Origin: Actinomycetes bacterium | GTDB lineage: Bacteria > Actinomycetota > Acidimicrobiia > Acidimicrobiales > Bog-793 | Assembly: GCA_021796535.1 (NCBI GenBank) | Contig: JAKABW010000004.1 | Location: 79,825 to 143,824, forward strand | DNA length: 64,000 nt | Reading direction: 5' to 3' | Shown: in pieces, positions 18,519-27,773 of the stretch | Layout of the letters: the number at the start of each line of letters is the position of its first letter | Numbering within the stretch: position 1 is the first letter of the stretch | Program-made: the position numbers and the translations under genes | The notes under the pieces: model-generated | The model's database searches: none | Seen by the model: the letters and a program-made list of their open reading frames with translations, nothing else | Told to the model about the DNA's origin: nothing

Positions 18519-19490
18519 CTTGTTTATGCTGACGGATTTTTTGGGAGCCTTGGGAATCGTTGCCTTGCCCCAATTGTAGAAGTCAACCACTTCGGCAACT
18601 CCTTTTGTAACGAGTTCTACCTTCTGGGGTAGGTAGCTCCCGCTTGCCGCCACATAAAAATTCTCACTGACACCCTTGGGCAGTGTGGAGCTTATGGTCC
18701 CCGGCACCGTTCCGGATATGTCATAAGATTTTACTTTGTTGACGACAATAGTATTTTTACTCAGGCGATACGAAGTCAGAGAAGAGGGAAACATACTGGT
18801 AAAGGCGGCGCTTATCGTCATGTCGCCGGCAGCGTTCTTATACAGCACGTTGCTTTTGGGTATGGAGATCCAGCTGTTCTTGGCCTTGCCCGCCTGGGCC
18901 ACACTCAACCCGCAACCGTACTCAAGCCCCATGACGGTGCCTTTGCAGTAAGCGACTCCTCCGCTCAGAATTTGAGTCAGATGACCCGATTTTTTACCCA
19001 CTATTATCAAATCCTGCAATTCGCCGGCATTTTTGGTGATGTTGCCCTGCGAGTGCTCCAATATATGACCGCTTTTAACGGCAAAGCTGGCGCCGATCTT
19101 AACCGTGACGGAGACTTCAGAGGAAACTTTTTTGCGGGCGGAGCTCAAGATGTTGGACATCTTTTCGATGCCGTTATTGGTTCCGGAACCTCTCTTGGTC
19201 TTTTTGGGACTTGTTTTGTGAGCTTTACCGGACCCCAAGACAAAATGTGCGGTTTTTGAATTGGCGGGTGCTTTTTGTGTCACAAGATTGGAGGCGCTTG
19301 TTTCTGCGACAAAAAATACCAGAGAGGCCAAAATGACTCCCGCCGCGCTAATTGTAAATAACGCCTTATATTTGTGGTTACGCAGTTTAGATTGCACAGA
19401 TTCTCCAAATTTGTAAAAATGACCTCTTAGGCCAGTATATTGCCGAGCGGTGCTTCGTGAGGTCGGTTTTTTCAGAACTAACGGTTTCAT
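18513..19490 (-). CDS. membrane-anchored exported protein of unknown function
   Basis: 325 residues. A basic N-terminus is followed by one hydrophobic segment (about 44-63, LFTISAAGVILASLVFFVAE), then a lysine/serine-rich linker and a beta-rich extracytoplasmic domain. The overall layout, with alternating polar and hydrophobic strands and an aromatic strand near the end (VVDFYNWGKATIPKAP), loosely recalls LolA/LppX-type lipid-binding proteins of actinobacteria. There is no lipobox cysteine. The function is unknown and the fold suggestion is weak. Confidence 0.7.
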   Translation of the reverse strand: MKPLVLKKPTSRSTARQYTGLRGHFYKFGESVQSKLRNHKYKALFTISAAGVILASLVFFVAETSASNLVTQKAPANSKTAHFVLGSGKAHKTSPKKTKRGSGTNNGIEKMSNILSSARKKVSSEVSVTVKIGASFAVKSGHILEHSQGNITKNAGELQDLIIVGKKSGHLTQILSGGVAYCKGTVMGLEYGCGLSVAQAGKAKNSWISIPKSNVLYKNAAGDMTISAAFTSMFPSSLTSYRLSKNTIVVNKVKSYDISGTVPGTISSTLPKGVSENFYVAASGSYLPQKVELVTKGVAEVVDFYNWGKATIPKAPKKSVSINKL

Positions 19491-19602
19491 AAAGTATACG
19501 GCGCAGATTATTCACTCCGATAAAATTCCGATAATAACTTTTTGCCTTGTGGTATCTTATTTTGCCGTCAATAACTTTTCGGCAAAAATCCCCGGAGTCG
19601 GC

Positions 19603-20082
19603 TTAATACTTGGAATGGCGGGGAAAGCATTTTTCGCATAAACCGGTTATCTCAATAACATGCGATATGTCATAAAAGTGGTTTTCTTTGGACACTCTGT
19701 CGGCCCATTCCTCAAATCCCGGAGGCTCTATTTCTATTGTCGTTCCGCACCCCCTGCAGACAAGATGGTGATGATGACGGGCCGTGCTGCATTTTCTGTA
19801 CAGAGTTTCGCCGGATTCGGACTTCATAAAATCGAGTCCGCCTTGTGCCGCAAGCAACTTGAGCTGGGTATATATGGTAGTCAAACCGATATTTTCACCC
19901 CTGGCCCTCAACAAGGCAAATATATCCTGTGCCGACTGGAAAGAGTCGGAGGAATCGATAATTTGTGCCAATACTTTTTTTTGCTTAGTCAGTCTTTCGC
20001 CCCCCGCGGTAGGGCTTTGGTCGTCTTTGGTTTTGGCGGAAATGTCCATCTTGTCTCGATATGCTGTCTTTTTTGTAATCAT
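19603..20082 (-). CDS. zur: Fur-family zinc uptake regulator
   Basis: 159 residues. The winged helix (about 30-95) has LTKQKKVLAQIID and ENIGLTTIYTQLKLLAAQGG, the standard Fur recognition helix. The dimerisation domain carries RHHHHLVCRGCG and CEKCF, giving the two CxxC pairs of the structural zinc site, plus the histidine-rich sensory site. Its position next to, and divergent from, a zinc ABC operon identifies it as Zur rather than Fur or PerR. It is expected to repress znuACBB when zinc is sufficient. Confidence 0.92.
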   Translation of the reverse strand: MITKKTAYRDKMDISAKTKDDQSPTAGGERLTKQKKVLAQIIDSSDSFQSAQDIFALLRARGENIGLTTIYTQLKLLAAQGGLDFMKSESGETLYRKCSTARHHHHLVCRGCGTTIEIEPPGFEEWADRVSKENHFYDISHVIEITGLCEKCFPRHSKY

Positions 20083-20140
20083 CGCTCACATTACCTCACT
20101 AGTCAAGTGTTGGCAAAAAAATATTCTTATCGGTATCGGT

Positions 20141-20161
20141 TACTATTTCAGATAGTATAAT
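20141..20161. promoter_or_regulatory. candidate Zur operator overlapping a -10 box
   Basis: TACTAT (20141-20146) and ATAGTA (20152-20157) form an inverted repeat with a five-base centre, overlapping a TATAAT at 20156-20161 about 25 bases before the znuA start. The sequence does not match the known Streptomyces or mycobacterial Zur box, so the operator assignment rests on position and symmetry. Confidence 0.45.
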
Positions 20162-20185
20162 TGATTCCGAGAGGAACAACTGCAC

Positions 20186-21151
20186 ATGTTACACACTGCA
20201 CTCAGAGTATCGTTTCGCAAAAGACCGCATAATCCGGCAAAATCCAAATTCCTGTCTTTGCTCCTTTCCTCGTCTGCGCTGCTTTTTTTGAGCGCCTGCA
20301 ACACTTCCCCCGGCGGGACAAAGTCCTCAATCCGGGTTGTGGCCGCCGAAAACGAATACGGAAACATTGCCGGACAGCTGGGCGGCAAATACGTCAGCGT
20401 TACTTCCGTCATGTCAAATCCAAATACCGACCCGCACGAATACGAGGCGTCGGCTTCCACGGCCTCATTGATAGCAAACGCCCAAATCGTGATCCAAAAC
20501 GGTTTGGGCTATGACAGCTTTATCAATAAATTGGAAAGCGCTTCGCCGAACGGCTCCCGGATCAATTTGGACGTGCAGACGGTGCTGCATTTACCTAACG
20601 GCACGACAAACCCGCACTTGTGGTATGACCCTTACTATGTTGCCTCCATGTCGAAAACTTTTACAAAAGACCTGATCAAATTGGCCCCATCCCATAAGAA
20701 GTATTTTATTTTGCATGAACGCAATTTTTTACTGTCGTTGGGAAAACTTGAAAATCAAATACGAACATTCAAGTCGCAACATAAAAACATCAAAGCCGCC
20801 ACAACGGAGCCGGTGGCAGACTATCTTTTGAACGCTTTGGGAATAGACAATGTGACACCCTGGCCTCTGCAGGCGGCAATCATGAACGGCATAGACCCTT
20901 CGCCGGAAGCCGTGTCGTTGGAACTGAATTTGCTTTCCGCCCGCAAGGTGAAATTGTTTGTCTACAACCGGCAGGTGACCACTTCTCTTACCCAGAGTTT
21001 TCTCGAATCGGCAAACAAAAATTCTATTCCCGTTGTGGGGGTATATGAGACCATGCCCACACCCGGATACAACTATCAGACATGGATGGGCGCCGAGATT
21101 AAAGCCATACAAAAAGCCGTGACAAAACACTTCGGCACAACAAAATTGTAA
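20186..21151 (+). CDS. znuA: zinc ABC transporter substrate-binding lipoprotein
   Basis: 321 residues of the ZnuA/PsaA (cluster 9) family. The signal peptide ends in the lipobox LSAC with C38 as the lipidated residue. Metal ligands are H84 in DPHEYE, H144 in NPHLWYDP and probably the glutamate of ATTEP, a site that is histidine in many relatives. The end region GVYETMPTPGYNYQTWM is typical of this subgroup. There is no histidine-rich loop. GAGAGGAA lies about ten bases before the ATG. First gene of the znu operon. Confidence 0.93.
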   Translation: MLHTALRVSFRKRPHNPAKSKFLSLLLSSSALLFLSACNTSPGGTKSSIRVVAAENEYGNIAGQLGGKYVSVTSVMSNPNTDPHEYEASASTASLIANAQIVIQNGLGYDSFINKLESASPNGSRINLDVQTVLHLPNGTTNPHLWYDPYYVASMSKTFTKDLIKLAPSHKKYFILHERNFLLSLGKLENQIRTFKSQHKNIKAATTEPVADYLLNALGIDNVTPWPLQAAIMNGIDPSPEAVSLELNLLSARKVKLFVYNRQVTTSLTQSFLESANKNSIPVVGVYETMPTPGYNYQTWMGAEIKAIQKAVTKHFGTTKL

Positions 21152-21206
21152 GAATTGCAATGAAAAATCGGGGGCTCGGTGAAACAGCCCGCGGGAAAGG
21201 AGATAA

Positions 21207-22031
21207 ATGACACGGGACATTTTTATCGAAGACCCAAACATTATTTTGAACTTGGAGAAAATCACCGTTTTTCGTTCCGGCAGACCGATTCTCAAAGACG
21301 TCGACCTGAAAATAGAAAAAGGGGAGTTCTACGGACTTATAGGTGCGAACGGCGTCGGCAAGACCACTTTGCTCAAAGTCATCCTGGGGCTTGTGAAACC
21401 GGACGGCGGGCGCGTCCGCTTGGGAGTCGGTACCGGCGGCAAAAGACCCGTCCTCGGTTATGTGCCGCAAAAAATACAATTTGACAAAGACATTCCTCTG
21501 AGGGCAAAAGATCTCGTCAAACTGGGCCTGGACGGGCATAAATTTGGCGTGGGACTTTTTGACAAAACAAAGTGGAAAACGGTGGAAGAAATTCTGACGG
21601 CGGTGGGAGCTTCGGAATTCGCCGACGCCAGGGTGGGGGAATTGTCCGGAGGACAACAGCAAAAAATTATGATCGCACACGGCCTCATCGCCGATCCGGA
21701 AATTCTCCTTCTGGACGAACCGCTGGCAAATCTGGACCTCAAAAGCCAGCAGGAAGTCATCGGCCTCGTCAATCAATTGAAAACGGAGAGAGGCATCGCC
21801 ATACTGTTTTCGGCACACGACATGAATCCTCTTACCAACGTTATGGACAAAGTGATCTATATCGCGAACGGCAAAACCGCCGCGGGCAAAGTATCCGAAA
21901 TCATCAACTCCGAAACGCTCAGCGATCTCTACGGTTACCCGATAGATGTCCTGGAACACAACAACAGACTGATTGTCCTTACGGGTAGCGAAACCGAAGG
22001 CTTGCACCACGAAGTGATCAACGCACGGTGA
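21207..22031 (+). CDS. znuC: zinc ABC transporter ATP-binding protein
   Basis: 274 residues. Walker A is GANGVGKTT, the Q-loop follows GYVPQKIQFD, the signature is LSGGQQQK, Walker B is ILLLDEP, and the H-loop histidine is in FSAHDM. A 35-residue tail after the nucleotide-binding domain is usual for ZnuC. The ATG has AAGGAGA six bases upstream. The stop overlaps the GTG of the first permease by four bases. Confidence 0.94.
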   Translation: MTRDIFIEDPNIILNLEKITVFRSGRPILKDVDLKIEKGEFYGLIGANGVGKTTLLKVILGLVKPDGGRVRLGVGTGGKRPVLGYVPQKIQFDKDIPLRAKDLVKLGLDGHKFGVGLFDKTKWKTVEEILTAVGASEFADARVGELSGGQQQKIMIAHGLIADPEILLLDEPLANLDLKSQQEVIGLVNQLKTERGIAILFSAHDMNPLTNVMDKVIYIANGKTAAGKVSEIINSETLSDLYGYPIDVLEHNNRLIVLTGSETEGLHHEVINAR

Positions 22032-22909
22032 CGATCCTGCACGATCTCATTGAACCCGGGTTTTTTTCCAGCTCCGTCATAGACACGGCTTTGATCATAG
22101 GGTGCCTGACCGCAGTCGTCTCGGCTGCGACGGGAACGTTTACCGTACTCAGGAGTCAGTCGTTTACGGGCCACGCTCTCTCCGACATAGGAGCGACCGG
22201 AGGAGCGGCAGCTTATTTGGCCGGTGTCCCCACCATTTACGGCTTTGTTGTCGTGAACCTGGTAGCGGGGACTTTTCTTGAAGCCCTCGGCATTAAAAAC
22301 AGAAAAGAGCGCGATATCGTTACCGGGGTGGTTCTGGGAGCGGCACTGGGCCTGACCGCTCTGTTTCTCTATTTTGACACAACCACTACTTCCGCCAGCG
22401 GAGATACGATGAACTTATTGTTTGGCTCCATTCTCACGATACAGTCTTCCTTGGTCGGCGTGTTTATCGGTCTGTCCGTTATTTCGGTTGCCTTACTCGC
22501 CGTCTACTACCGGCAACTGCTGCTCTCCTCGCTTGACCCCGACTTGCTCCAGGCAAAGAACAGGTCGCCCAGAGCGGCCTCCTTGGCATTCTTATTGGCG
22601 CTTGCCCTGGCCGTTTCCATGTCCGCGATAGCCATAGGAGCCATTTTGTCGACGGCCCTTTTGATCGGACCGGCAGCGGCGGCGACCAGACTTGCCAAAG
22701 ACATGAAGTCAACTTTTGTCTACGCTTGCTTGATGGGGGCGGCAAGTATTTTCTTAGGACTGCTGCTTTCATACGACAGCTATACCTGGCCTCCCTTCCA
22801 CCACGGGTGGCCGGTAAGTTTTTTTGTGGTCGCCATAATTTTCGTTATCTATTTGCTGACACTGCTCAAACCGGAAGCAAAAACCCGACACGGCAACGCG
22901 GTGATATAA
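22028..22909 (+). CDS. znuB: zinc ABC transporter permease, first
   Basis: 293 residues with about eight hydrophobic segments (ABC-3 family). The motif FTVLRSQSFTGHALSDIGATG contains the conserved GHAL/SD region that contacts the substrate path. It starts at a GTG inside the znuC stop codon. The second permease begins immediately after its TAA, and the two probably form a heterodimeric pore. Confidence 0.92.
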   Translation: MTILHDLIEPGFFSSSVIDTALIIGCLTAVVSAATGTFTVLRSQSFTGHALSDIGATGGAAAYLAGVPTIYGFVVVNLVAGTFLEALGIKNRKERDIVTGVVLGAALGLTALFLYFDTTTTSASGDTMNLLFGSILTIQSSLVGVFIGLSVISVALLAVYYRQLLLSSLDPDLLQAKNRSPRAASLAFLLALALAVSMSAIAIGAILSTALLIGPAAAATRLAKDMKSTFVYACLMGAASIFLGLLLSYDSYTWPPFHHGWPVSFFVVAIIFVIYLLTLLKPEAKTRHGNAVI

Positions 22910-23695
22910 GTGTTTGCACCATTTATGATAAATGCCTGGATCACTGCATCCATCGTGGGCCTGGTTTCGGCGGTGGTCGGCTTTTTCATCGCCGTCAGAG
23001 GACAGGCCTTTTTGGCTCACGCTTTGCCCAACGGGGCTTTTGCCGGAGCGGCAATGGCCAATCTGATCAGCATCAACCCTCTTTTGGGGCTGGGCATCTT
23101 CTCTGTTTTTGGAGCAGGCACAATAGGTTTTCTGGAGAAAAAGCTGAAAAAAGATACAGCCACCGCACTCGGTTTTGTGCTGATGCTGGCGATAGGGGCC
23201 CTGCTCCTTTCTTTGACCGCTGAATACTCGCAGCAAATTTTTGCATTGCTGTTCGGTGAGATTTTGGGTGTTTCGACAACCGAACTCCTACCCACGGCAA
23301 TTTTGGCCGCCGTCATTCTTGGACTGATCTTTCTTTGCTACAGACCGCTGCTGTACTCATCTGTTTTGGAGGAAGTGGCTTTTGCCAAAAAAATCTCTCC
23401 GGGCCAATACAACATGGCGTTTCTGTTGATAGTGGCTCTTGTCACGACAATGGCAATACCGGTGGTAGGCACTCTTCTCATCTTCACCCTTCTGGTCGCC
23501 CCCGCGGCAACAGCGAGATTGGTTGCCGCCACCCCAAAAACGGCCCTTTTGGTTTCGGTTGTCCTGTCACTCACAACCGTGTACCTCTCCATAGCCCTTG
23601 CCTATGAATCGAATTGGCCCATAGGATTTTTTATCGGCATTTTGGGATTCGTGAGCTATAGTTTGGGCAAGATCTATCAGAAATTGGCAAAATAA
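22910..23695 (+). CDS. znuB: zinc ABC transporter permease, second
   Basis: 261 residues, ABC-3 family, with about eight membrane segments. The equivalent motif FIAVRGQAFLAHALPNGAFAG differs from the first permease at the SD position (PN). It starts at a GTG directly after the TAA of the first. It is a distinct paralogue, not a recent duplicate: identity with the first permease is low by eye. Confidence 0.91.
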   Translation: MFAPFMINAWITASIVGLVSAVVGFFIAVRGQAFLAHALPNGAFAGAAMANLISINPLLGLGIFSVFGAGTIGFLEKKLKKDTATALGFVLMLAIGALLLSLTAEYSQQIFALLFGEILGVSTTELLPTAILAAVILGLIFLCYRPLLYSSVLEEVAFAKKISPGQYNMAFLLIVALVTTMAIPVVGTLLIFTLLVAPAATARLVAATPKTALLVSVVLSLTTVYLSIALAYESNWPIGFFIGILGFVSYSLGKIYQKLAK

Positions 23696-24049
23696 CTGTA
23701 CCTTATATACAATATATGACATTTTTGTCTTTTAAGACTGCCGGGAGAACCTCACTGTCCGGATCGCCGCGAAGATCAGACATGCAAGCCCCTTAAAACA
23801 AATACTTGGCCCGCAGCTGGGAGCTGCGTTTAGCCTGATCGGAAAGCATCCTAATTTATGATGGCTTTGACCGACTTTTTTCGGGCCATCCAGTTAGGTA
23901 TTTCGGACAATTCGCCAAAAGATATCCTAAGGGAATTTGCTTAATGTCACCGGCCAACTAATATAGCAATTGGCTAAATGTTATACTGCTATTTTAAACA
24001 TCTGTATATGGCAACCCGCCATAAGAATCAACCCGGAGGAGACAGATAA
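23696..24049. other. intergenic region between znu operon and citrate synthase
   Basis: No gene seen in 354 bp. It contains a hairpin near 23812 and an AT-rich promoter-like stretch at 23960-24000 with TATACT at 23982-23987; no good -35 partner is visible. GGAGGAG stands just before the gltA start. Confidence 0.5.
23812..23828 (+). terminator. possible terminator of the znu operon
   Basis: CGCAGCT pairs with AGCTGCG around a GGG loop, seven perfect base pairs, followed by only three T residues. It lies 117 bases after the last znu stop. Confidence 0.45.
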
Positions 24050-25327
24050 GTGGCCGAAAGCATAACCGTCACCGATAACAGAACAGGCGAATCAGTCGAA
24101 ATTCCAATACTGAACGGAGCGGTGTCTTCCGCCGCTTGGTCAAAACTCTTGCCGGGCATCTGGTTTCACGACCCGGCTTTTATGAATACGGCTGAGTGCG
24201 AAAGTTCCATAACGTACATAGACGGCGAAGCTGGCATACTCAGATACAGGGGCTACCCCATAGAAGAATTGGCCGCCAAATCCACTTACCTGGAAGTGGC
24301 CTACCTCCTCCTCTACGGAGAACTGCCGACCGAAACGCAGTTCGATACGTTCAAGCACGAAATCACCCACCATACCTTCATCCACGAAAACGTCCGCAAA
24401 AGATTCCTGGAAGGCTTCCATTACGACGCACATCCGATGGGGATGCTGGTTTCTGCAATTGCTGCGCTGTCCACTTTCTACCCGGATGCCAAAGAAATAT
24501 TCGACGAAGAGAGAAGACACGAACAAATCATCAGACTGATTGCAAAAGTGCCGACGATAGCGGCTGCGGCACACAGGTTCTCGGTGGGAATGCCCTTCGT
24601 ATATCCGGACAACGATTTGAGTTTCCCCGAAAACTTTTTGTCCATGATGTGGAAAACAGCCGAACCCAGATTTGCCGCCAATCCCAAACTGGCAAGGGCA
24701 ATTGACGTTCTCTTTATTCTTCACGCCGACCACGAACAGAACTGCTCCACCACTACGATGCGCGTCGTGGGCTCCTCCCATGCGGACCCCTACGTGGCGT
24801 GCGCCGGAGCGGCGGCCGCCCTTTACGGTCCCAGGCACGGCGGCGCCAACGAAGCCGTGGTGCGCATGCTTTCCTCCATAGGCAGCATGGACAACGTGCC
24901 GGACTTCATCAGGGGCGTCAAAGCAGGAAACGGCCGACTTCAGGGATTTGGCCACAGGGTATACAAGAACTACGACCCTCGGGCTAAAATAGTGCGACAG
25001 ATCGCCTATGAAGTTTTTGAAGTAACCGGCAAAAACCCGCTCTTGGATATTGCGCTCAAGCTGGAAGAGGTGGCCCTTTCCGACGAATACTTCATCTCCC
25101 GCAAGCTTTATCCCAACGTCGATTTCTACTCGGGCCTTATCTACCAGGCCATGGGTTTCCCGCTGACCATGTTCCCGGTGCTCTTTGCCATTCCCAGGAC
25201 TTCCGGCTGGCTGGCGCATTGGCTCGAAATGCTGAGTATGAACACAAAAATTGCCAGACCCCGTCAAGTCTATACCGGCAGTTCAGAGCGTTCATATCTT
25301 CCCATGGGACAGAGAAAATCTGATTGA
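24050..25327 (+). CDS. gltA: citrate synthase
   Basis: 425 residues from a GTG preceded by GGAGGAG. Condenses acetyl-CoA with oxaloacetate. Conserved segments: ILRYRGYPIEELA, LHADHEQNCSTTTMRVVGSS with the active-site histidine, GPRHGGANEAVVRML with the second catalytic histidine, GFGHRVYKNYDPRAKI, and the C-terminal SGWLAHWLEM. The catalytic aspartate lies in NVDFYSG. The length matches type II (hexameric, GltA-like) enzymes. A strong terminator follows. Confidence 0.96.
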   Translation: MAESITVTDNRTGESVEIPILNGAVSSAAWSKLLPGIWFHDPAFMNTAECESSITYIDGEAGILRYRGYPIEELAAKSTYLEVAYLLLYGELPTETQFDTFKHEITHHTFIHENVRKRFLEGFHYDAHPMGMLVSAIAALSTFYPDAKEIFDEERRHEQIIRLIAKVPTIAAAAHRFSVGMPFVYPDNDLSFPENFLSMMWKTAEPRFAANPKLARAIDVLFILHADHEQNCSTTTMRVVGSSHADPYVACAGAAAALYGPRHGGANEAVVRMLSSIGSMDNVPDFIRGVKAGNGRLQGFGHRVYKNYDPRAKIVRQIAYEVFEVTGKNPLLDIALKLEEVALSDEYFISRKLYPNVDFYSGLIYQAMGFPLTMFPVLFAIPRTSGWLAHWLEMLSMNTKIARPRQVYTGSSERSYLPMGQRKSD

Positions 25328-25434
25328 ATTGGTATAAAATAACAACTAAATGCCAATTTAGTATCTTTTATATCTATATGTGGGATACAATACAGAGATA
25401 AAGGGGGAATTGACGAGTATTTAATGCCCGTCTG

Positions 25435-25468
25435 ACGGCCTGTCAAGCCACGCTGACAGGCCGTTTTC
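25435..25468 (+). terminator. strong intrinsic terminator after gltA
   Basis: ACGGCCTGTCA (25435-25445) pairs with TGACAGGCCGT (25454-25464) around an eight-base loop, followed by a short T run. It sits between the convergent gltA and rlmB and may also serve the minus strand. Confidence 0.88.
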
Positions 25469-25472
25469 CGTC

Positions 25473-26285
25473 TCAGCCTTGCGGACGGGTTTCGGCCCGA
25501 ACCTTGGCGGCGCTAAAGCACGCCACGGCGGCTGCCGCACTCACACCCAGAGACTCCGTCTGCCCGTACATCTTGATGGCCGCCAAAACGTCACAACGCT
25601 CTTTTGCCAGAGAAGACATTCCTCTTCCCTCTGATCCGAACACCAGGACCAACGGCATGGACAAAACTTCCAGATCGTCCAAATATATCTCGGAATGCGC
25701 GTCCAGGCCCACCACCCAAAATCCTTTTTCCTGCAGGAGACCCACGGCCGAAGGGGCCCTGCTGACTTTGGCAAAAGACAGGTGCTCAATGGCTCCGGCG
25801 GCGGCCTTGGCCGCAGCCGGAGTAATGGCGGAGGATTCATGCTCGCACAAAATTACGCCGTCGACTCCCGCCGCCAAAGCAGTTCTTGCGATACTCCCCA
25901 CGTTGTAGGGATCGCTGATCGAATCGAGTAAGACAAAAAACGGAGCCGCTTTTCTCTCCAGACTGTCTTTTGCCAGCCGAACAAGCGGTATGGCGGCTAT
26001 GGGTTCGGCCGTCGCAATGACTCCCTGGGGGGATTGTGTTTTGGCCTGCCGCAACAATTCGTTTTTTGTCACTTCCGCAACGGCGATGTCGCCTGCGGCG
26101 GCACGGGAATAAATTTCCCGCAAAACAGACGATCGGGGGGCGTCCTGTGCGACCATCAGTCTTTGCACGCGCCTTCGCCCCGCCCGCAAGAGCTCAAGTA
26201 CGGCTTGGTGGCCTTCTATCTGTTCCCCGCCGACAGAAGAGTCCCTGGCTTTGTGTCCGGCATTTTTATGTGTTTGTTGTTTCAT
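25473..26285 (-). CDS. rlmB: TrmH/SpoU-family RNA 2'-O-ribose methyltransferase, RlmB-like
   Basis: 270 residues. An N-terminal substrate-binding domain (EGHQAVLELLRAGRRRVQRL) is joined to a SPOUT knot. Motif 1 is LDSISDPYNVGSIARTA, motif 2 is LVFGSEGRGM and motif 3 is ESLGVSAAAAVACF. Motif 3 usually reads SLNVS; here the asparagine is glycine. RlmB methylates a guanosine in the peptidyl-transferase region of 23S rRNA. In many actinobacteria cysS stands between ispF and this gene; here it does not. Confidence 0.88.
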   Translation of the reverse strand: MKQQTHKNAGHKARDSSVGGEQIEGHQAVLELLRAGRRRVQRLMVAQDAPRSSVLREIYSRAAAGDIAVAEVTKNELLRQAKTQSPQGVIATAEPIAAIPLVRLAKDSLERKAAPFFVLLDSISDPYNVGSIARTALAAGVDGVILCEHESSAITPAAAKAAAGAIEHLSFAKVSRAPSAVGLLQEKGFWVVGLDAHSEIYLDDLEVLSMPLVLVFGSEGRGMSSLAKERCDVLAAIKMYGQTESLGVSAAAAVACFSAAKVRAETRPQG

Positions 26286-26318
26286 GGCAATCCGCTATTC
26301 AAATCTCATACGAAAAAA

Positions 26319-26834
26319 TCAGTGTCGGCCGATAAGAGCCGTCGCAAAACAGGCCAGGCCTTCGTTTCTCCCCAAAGCCCCCAATTGCTCGGGTCTTGTG
26401 GCTTTGACATGCACCGGACCTTGAGCGGCGTCTGACAATTTACCCATTATTTCTTTTAGGACCGGGGACAGTTTTGGCCTTTCCGTAACGACCGTGCAGT
26501 CGGCATTCATCAAATGCCAACCTGCCCGGACCAGTCTTTGGGCAATTTCGGAAAGCATCCAAAGAGAATCCGCATTTTTGTAACTCATGTCGTCATCGGG
26601 AAACATCATCCCGATGTCTCCCATCCCGGCGGCTCCCAGCATGGCGTCACTCACTGCGTGAGCAAGGGCGTCGGCGTCGCTGTGCCCAACCAGCGGCAGC
26701 ATGTCGGAAAACTTTACTCCCCCCAACACCAAACAGCGTTCCCCGGCGGAATCCGTCCCCGAAGAGGGAGCGGTGCCGTTTCCCTCCTCAAACGGGTGCA
26801 CGTCGAAACCGAAACCGACTCTTATGTCTTCCAT
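26319..26834 (-). CDS. ispF: 2-C-methyl-D-erythritol 2,4-cyclodiphosphate synthase
   Basis: 171 residues. Fifth step of the MEP isoprenoid pathway. The metal and substrate residues are in GFGFDVHPF, GHSDADALAHAVSDAMLGA, GDIGMMFPD and the C-terminal TRPEQLGALGRNEG. It carries a short insertion (EEGNGTAPSSGTDSAGERC) between the DVH site and the next strand. IspD lies upstream on the same strand, 112 bp away, so the two steps are probably co-expressed. Confidence 0.95.
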   Translation of the reverse strand: MEDIRVGFGFDVHPFEEGNGTAPSSGTDSAGERCLVLGGVKFSDMLPLVGHSDADALAHAVSDAMLGAAGMGDIGMMFPDDDMSYKNADSLWMLSEIAQRLVRAGWHLMNADCTVVTERPKLSPVLKEIMGKLSDAAQGPVHVKATRPEQLGALGRNEGLACFATALIGRH

Positions 26835-26946
26835 GCCTGCCTTTCAAAATTCCCCGGACCTTTCCAAAAAAACATTTCCTTCCGGAAGTGCCGTCTTTTT
26901 CGATTCAAGCCGTTTGGATCCACTTTACGCGATAGCGACGCGATAC

Positions 26947-27720
26947 TTAAGCATCCTCGTCAGGCTTTTTTTTCGCTGACAAAAGAGCCTCCAGTAAAAT
27001 TATGTCGCCGGGATCGGTTATTTTTAAATTAAGCGGTTCGCCCATCACCAAAGCTATTTTGGCACCCACTTCTTCCAGCAGGGCCACGTCGTCTGTTGCC
27101 TGCCTCCCGCCGGAGTGGGCTTTTCGTAAAACGCTCAGAGAAAAGGCCTGGGGTGTCTGCACGGCCACCAGATTTTCCCTTTTCAGGGTGGAAAGGGAAC
27201 CGTCGTCTTCCAAAAACTTGACAGTGTCGGTAACCGGGAGATAGCAGGTGGCGCCTTCGTAACCCTCTCCGATCTTTTCCGTTACCCTGCGGAACAAGTC
27301 GGCCCTGGCCAAAGGACGCGCCGCATCGTGGACGATGACGACGGAACAGTTGACGGGGAGGGCACGGAGCCCGTTGCGCACGGATTCGGATCTTGTCTCG
27401 CCGCCGGCCGTCAGAGTAATGGCTTTTTCCGGCTCGGGGCATAAGTTCGCGCTCTTTGCAAAGTAACGGTCTGCCGGTTCCGGAAGTCTCTCACAATTGC
27501 TGAGAGCGCAGGCAGTTTTTAAAATGGTTTCCTCGCCGGTATCCGCCAAGACCTGCTCCGGAAGGACTATTACTATATGGCCGACTACCTGCAGCAATTC
27601 TCTGACACACCAGGCTATGACGGGAAAGCCAAAAAAGTCCGCAAATTGCTTCATCGAACCGAATCTGGTGCCTGTTCCTCCCGCCACCACTATGGCGGCC
27701 GACGAGTCCCTAGTGCTCAT
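26947..27720 (-). CDS. ispD: 2-C-methyl-D-erythritol 4-phosphate cytidylyltransferase
   Basis: 257 residues. Third step of the MEP pathway: CTP plus MEP gives CDP-ME. The nucleotide-binding loop is VVAGGTGTRFGSMKQ, the middle motif is GGETRSESVRNGL, VHDAARPL holds the metal-binding aspartate, and VQTPQAF and DDVALLE follow. The 25-residue insertion after LPEPADRY is larger than usual. Downstream of carD in the same direction. Confidence 0.95.
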   Translation of the reverse strand: MSTRDSSAAIVVAGGTGTRFGSMKQFADFFGFPVIAWCVRELLQVVGHIVIVLPEQVLADTGEETILKTACALSNCERLPEPADRYFAKSANLCPEPEKAITLTAGGETRSESVRNGLRALPVNCSVVIVHDAARPLARADLFRRVTEKIGEGYEGATCYLPVTDTVKFLEDDGSLSTLKRENLVAVQTPQAFSLSVLRKAHSGGRQATDDVALLEEVGAKIALVMGEPLNLKITDPGDIILLEALLSAKKKPDEDA

Positions 27721-27773
27721 GACGGTAACGGATTACGGCGGTAAGGTATTTCATGGGGATGTCCGTCATTGCC

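Noticed and set aside
24140-25267. A 375-codon minus-strand frame
   Set aside because: Antisense to citrate synthase, with no domain.
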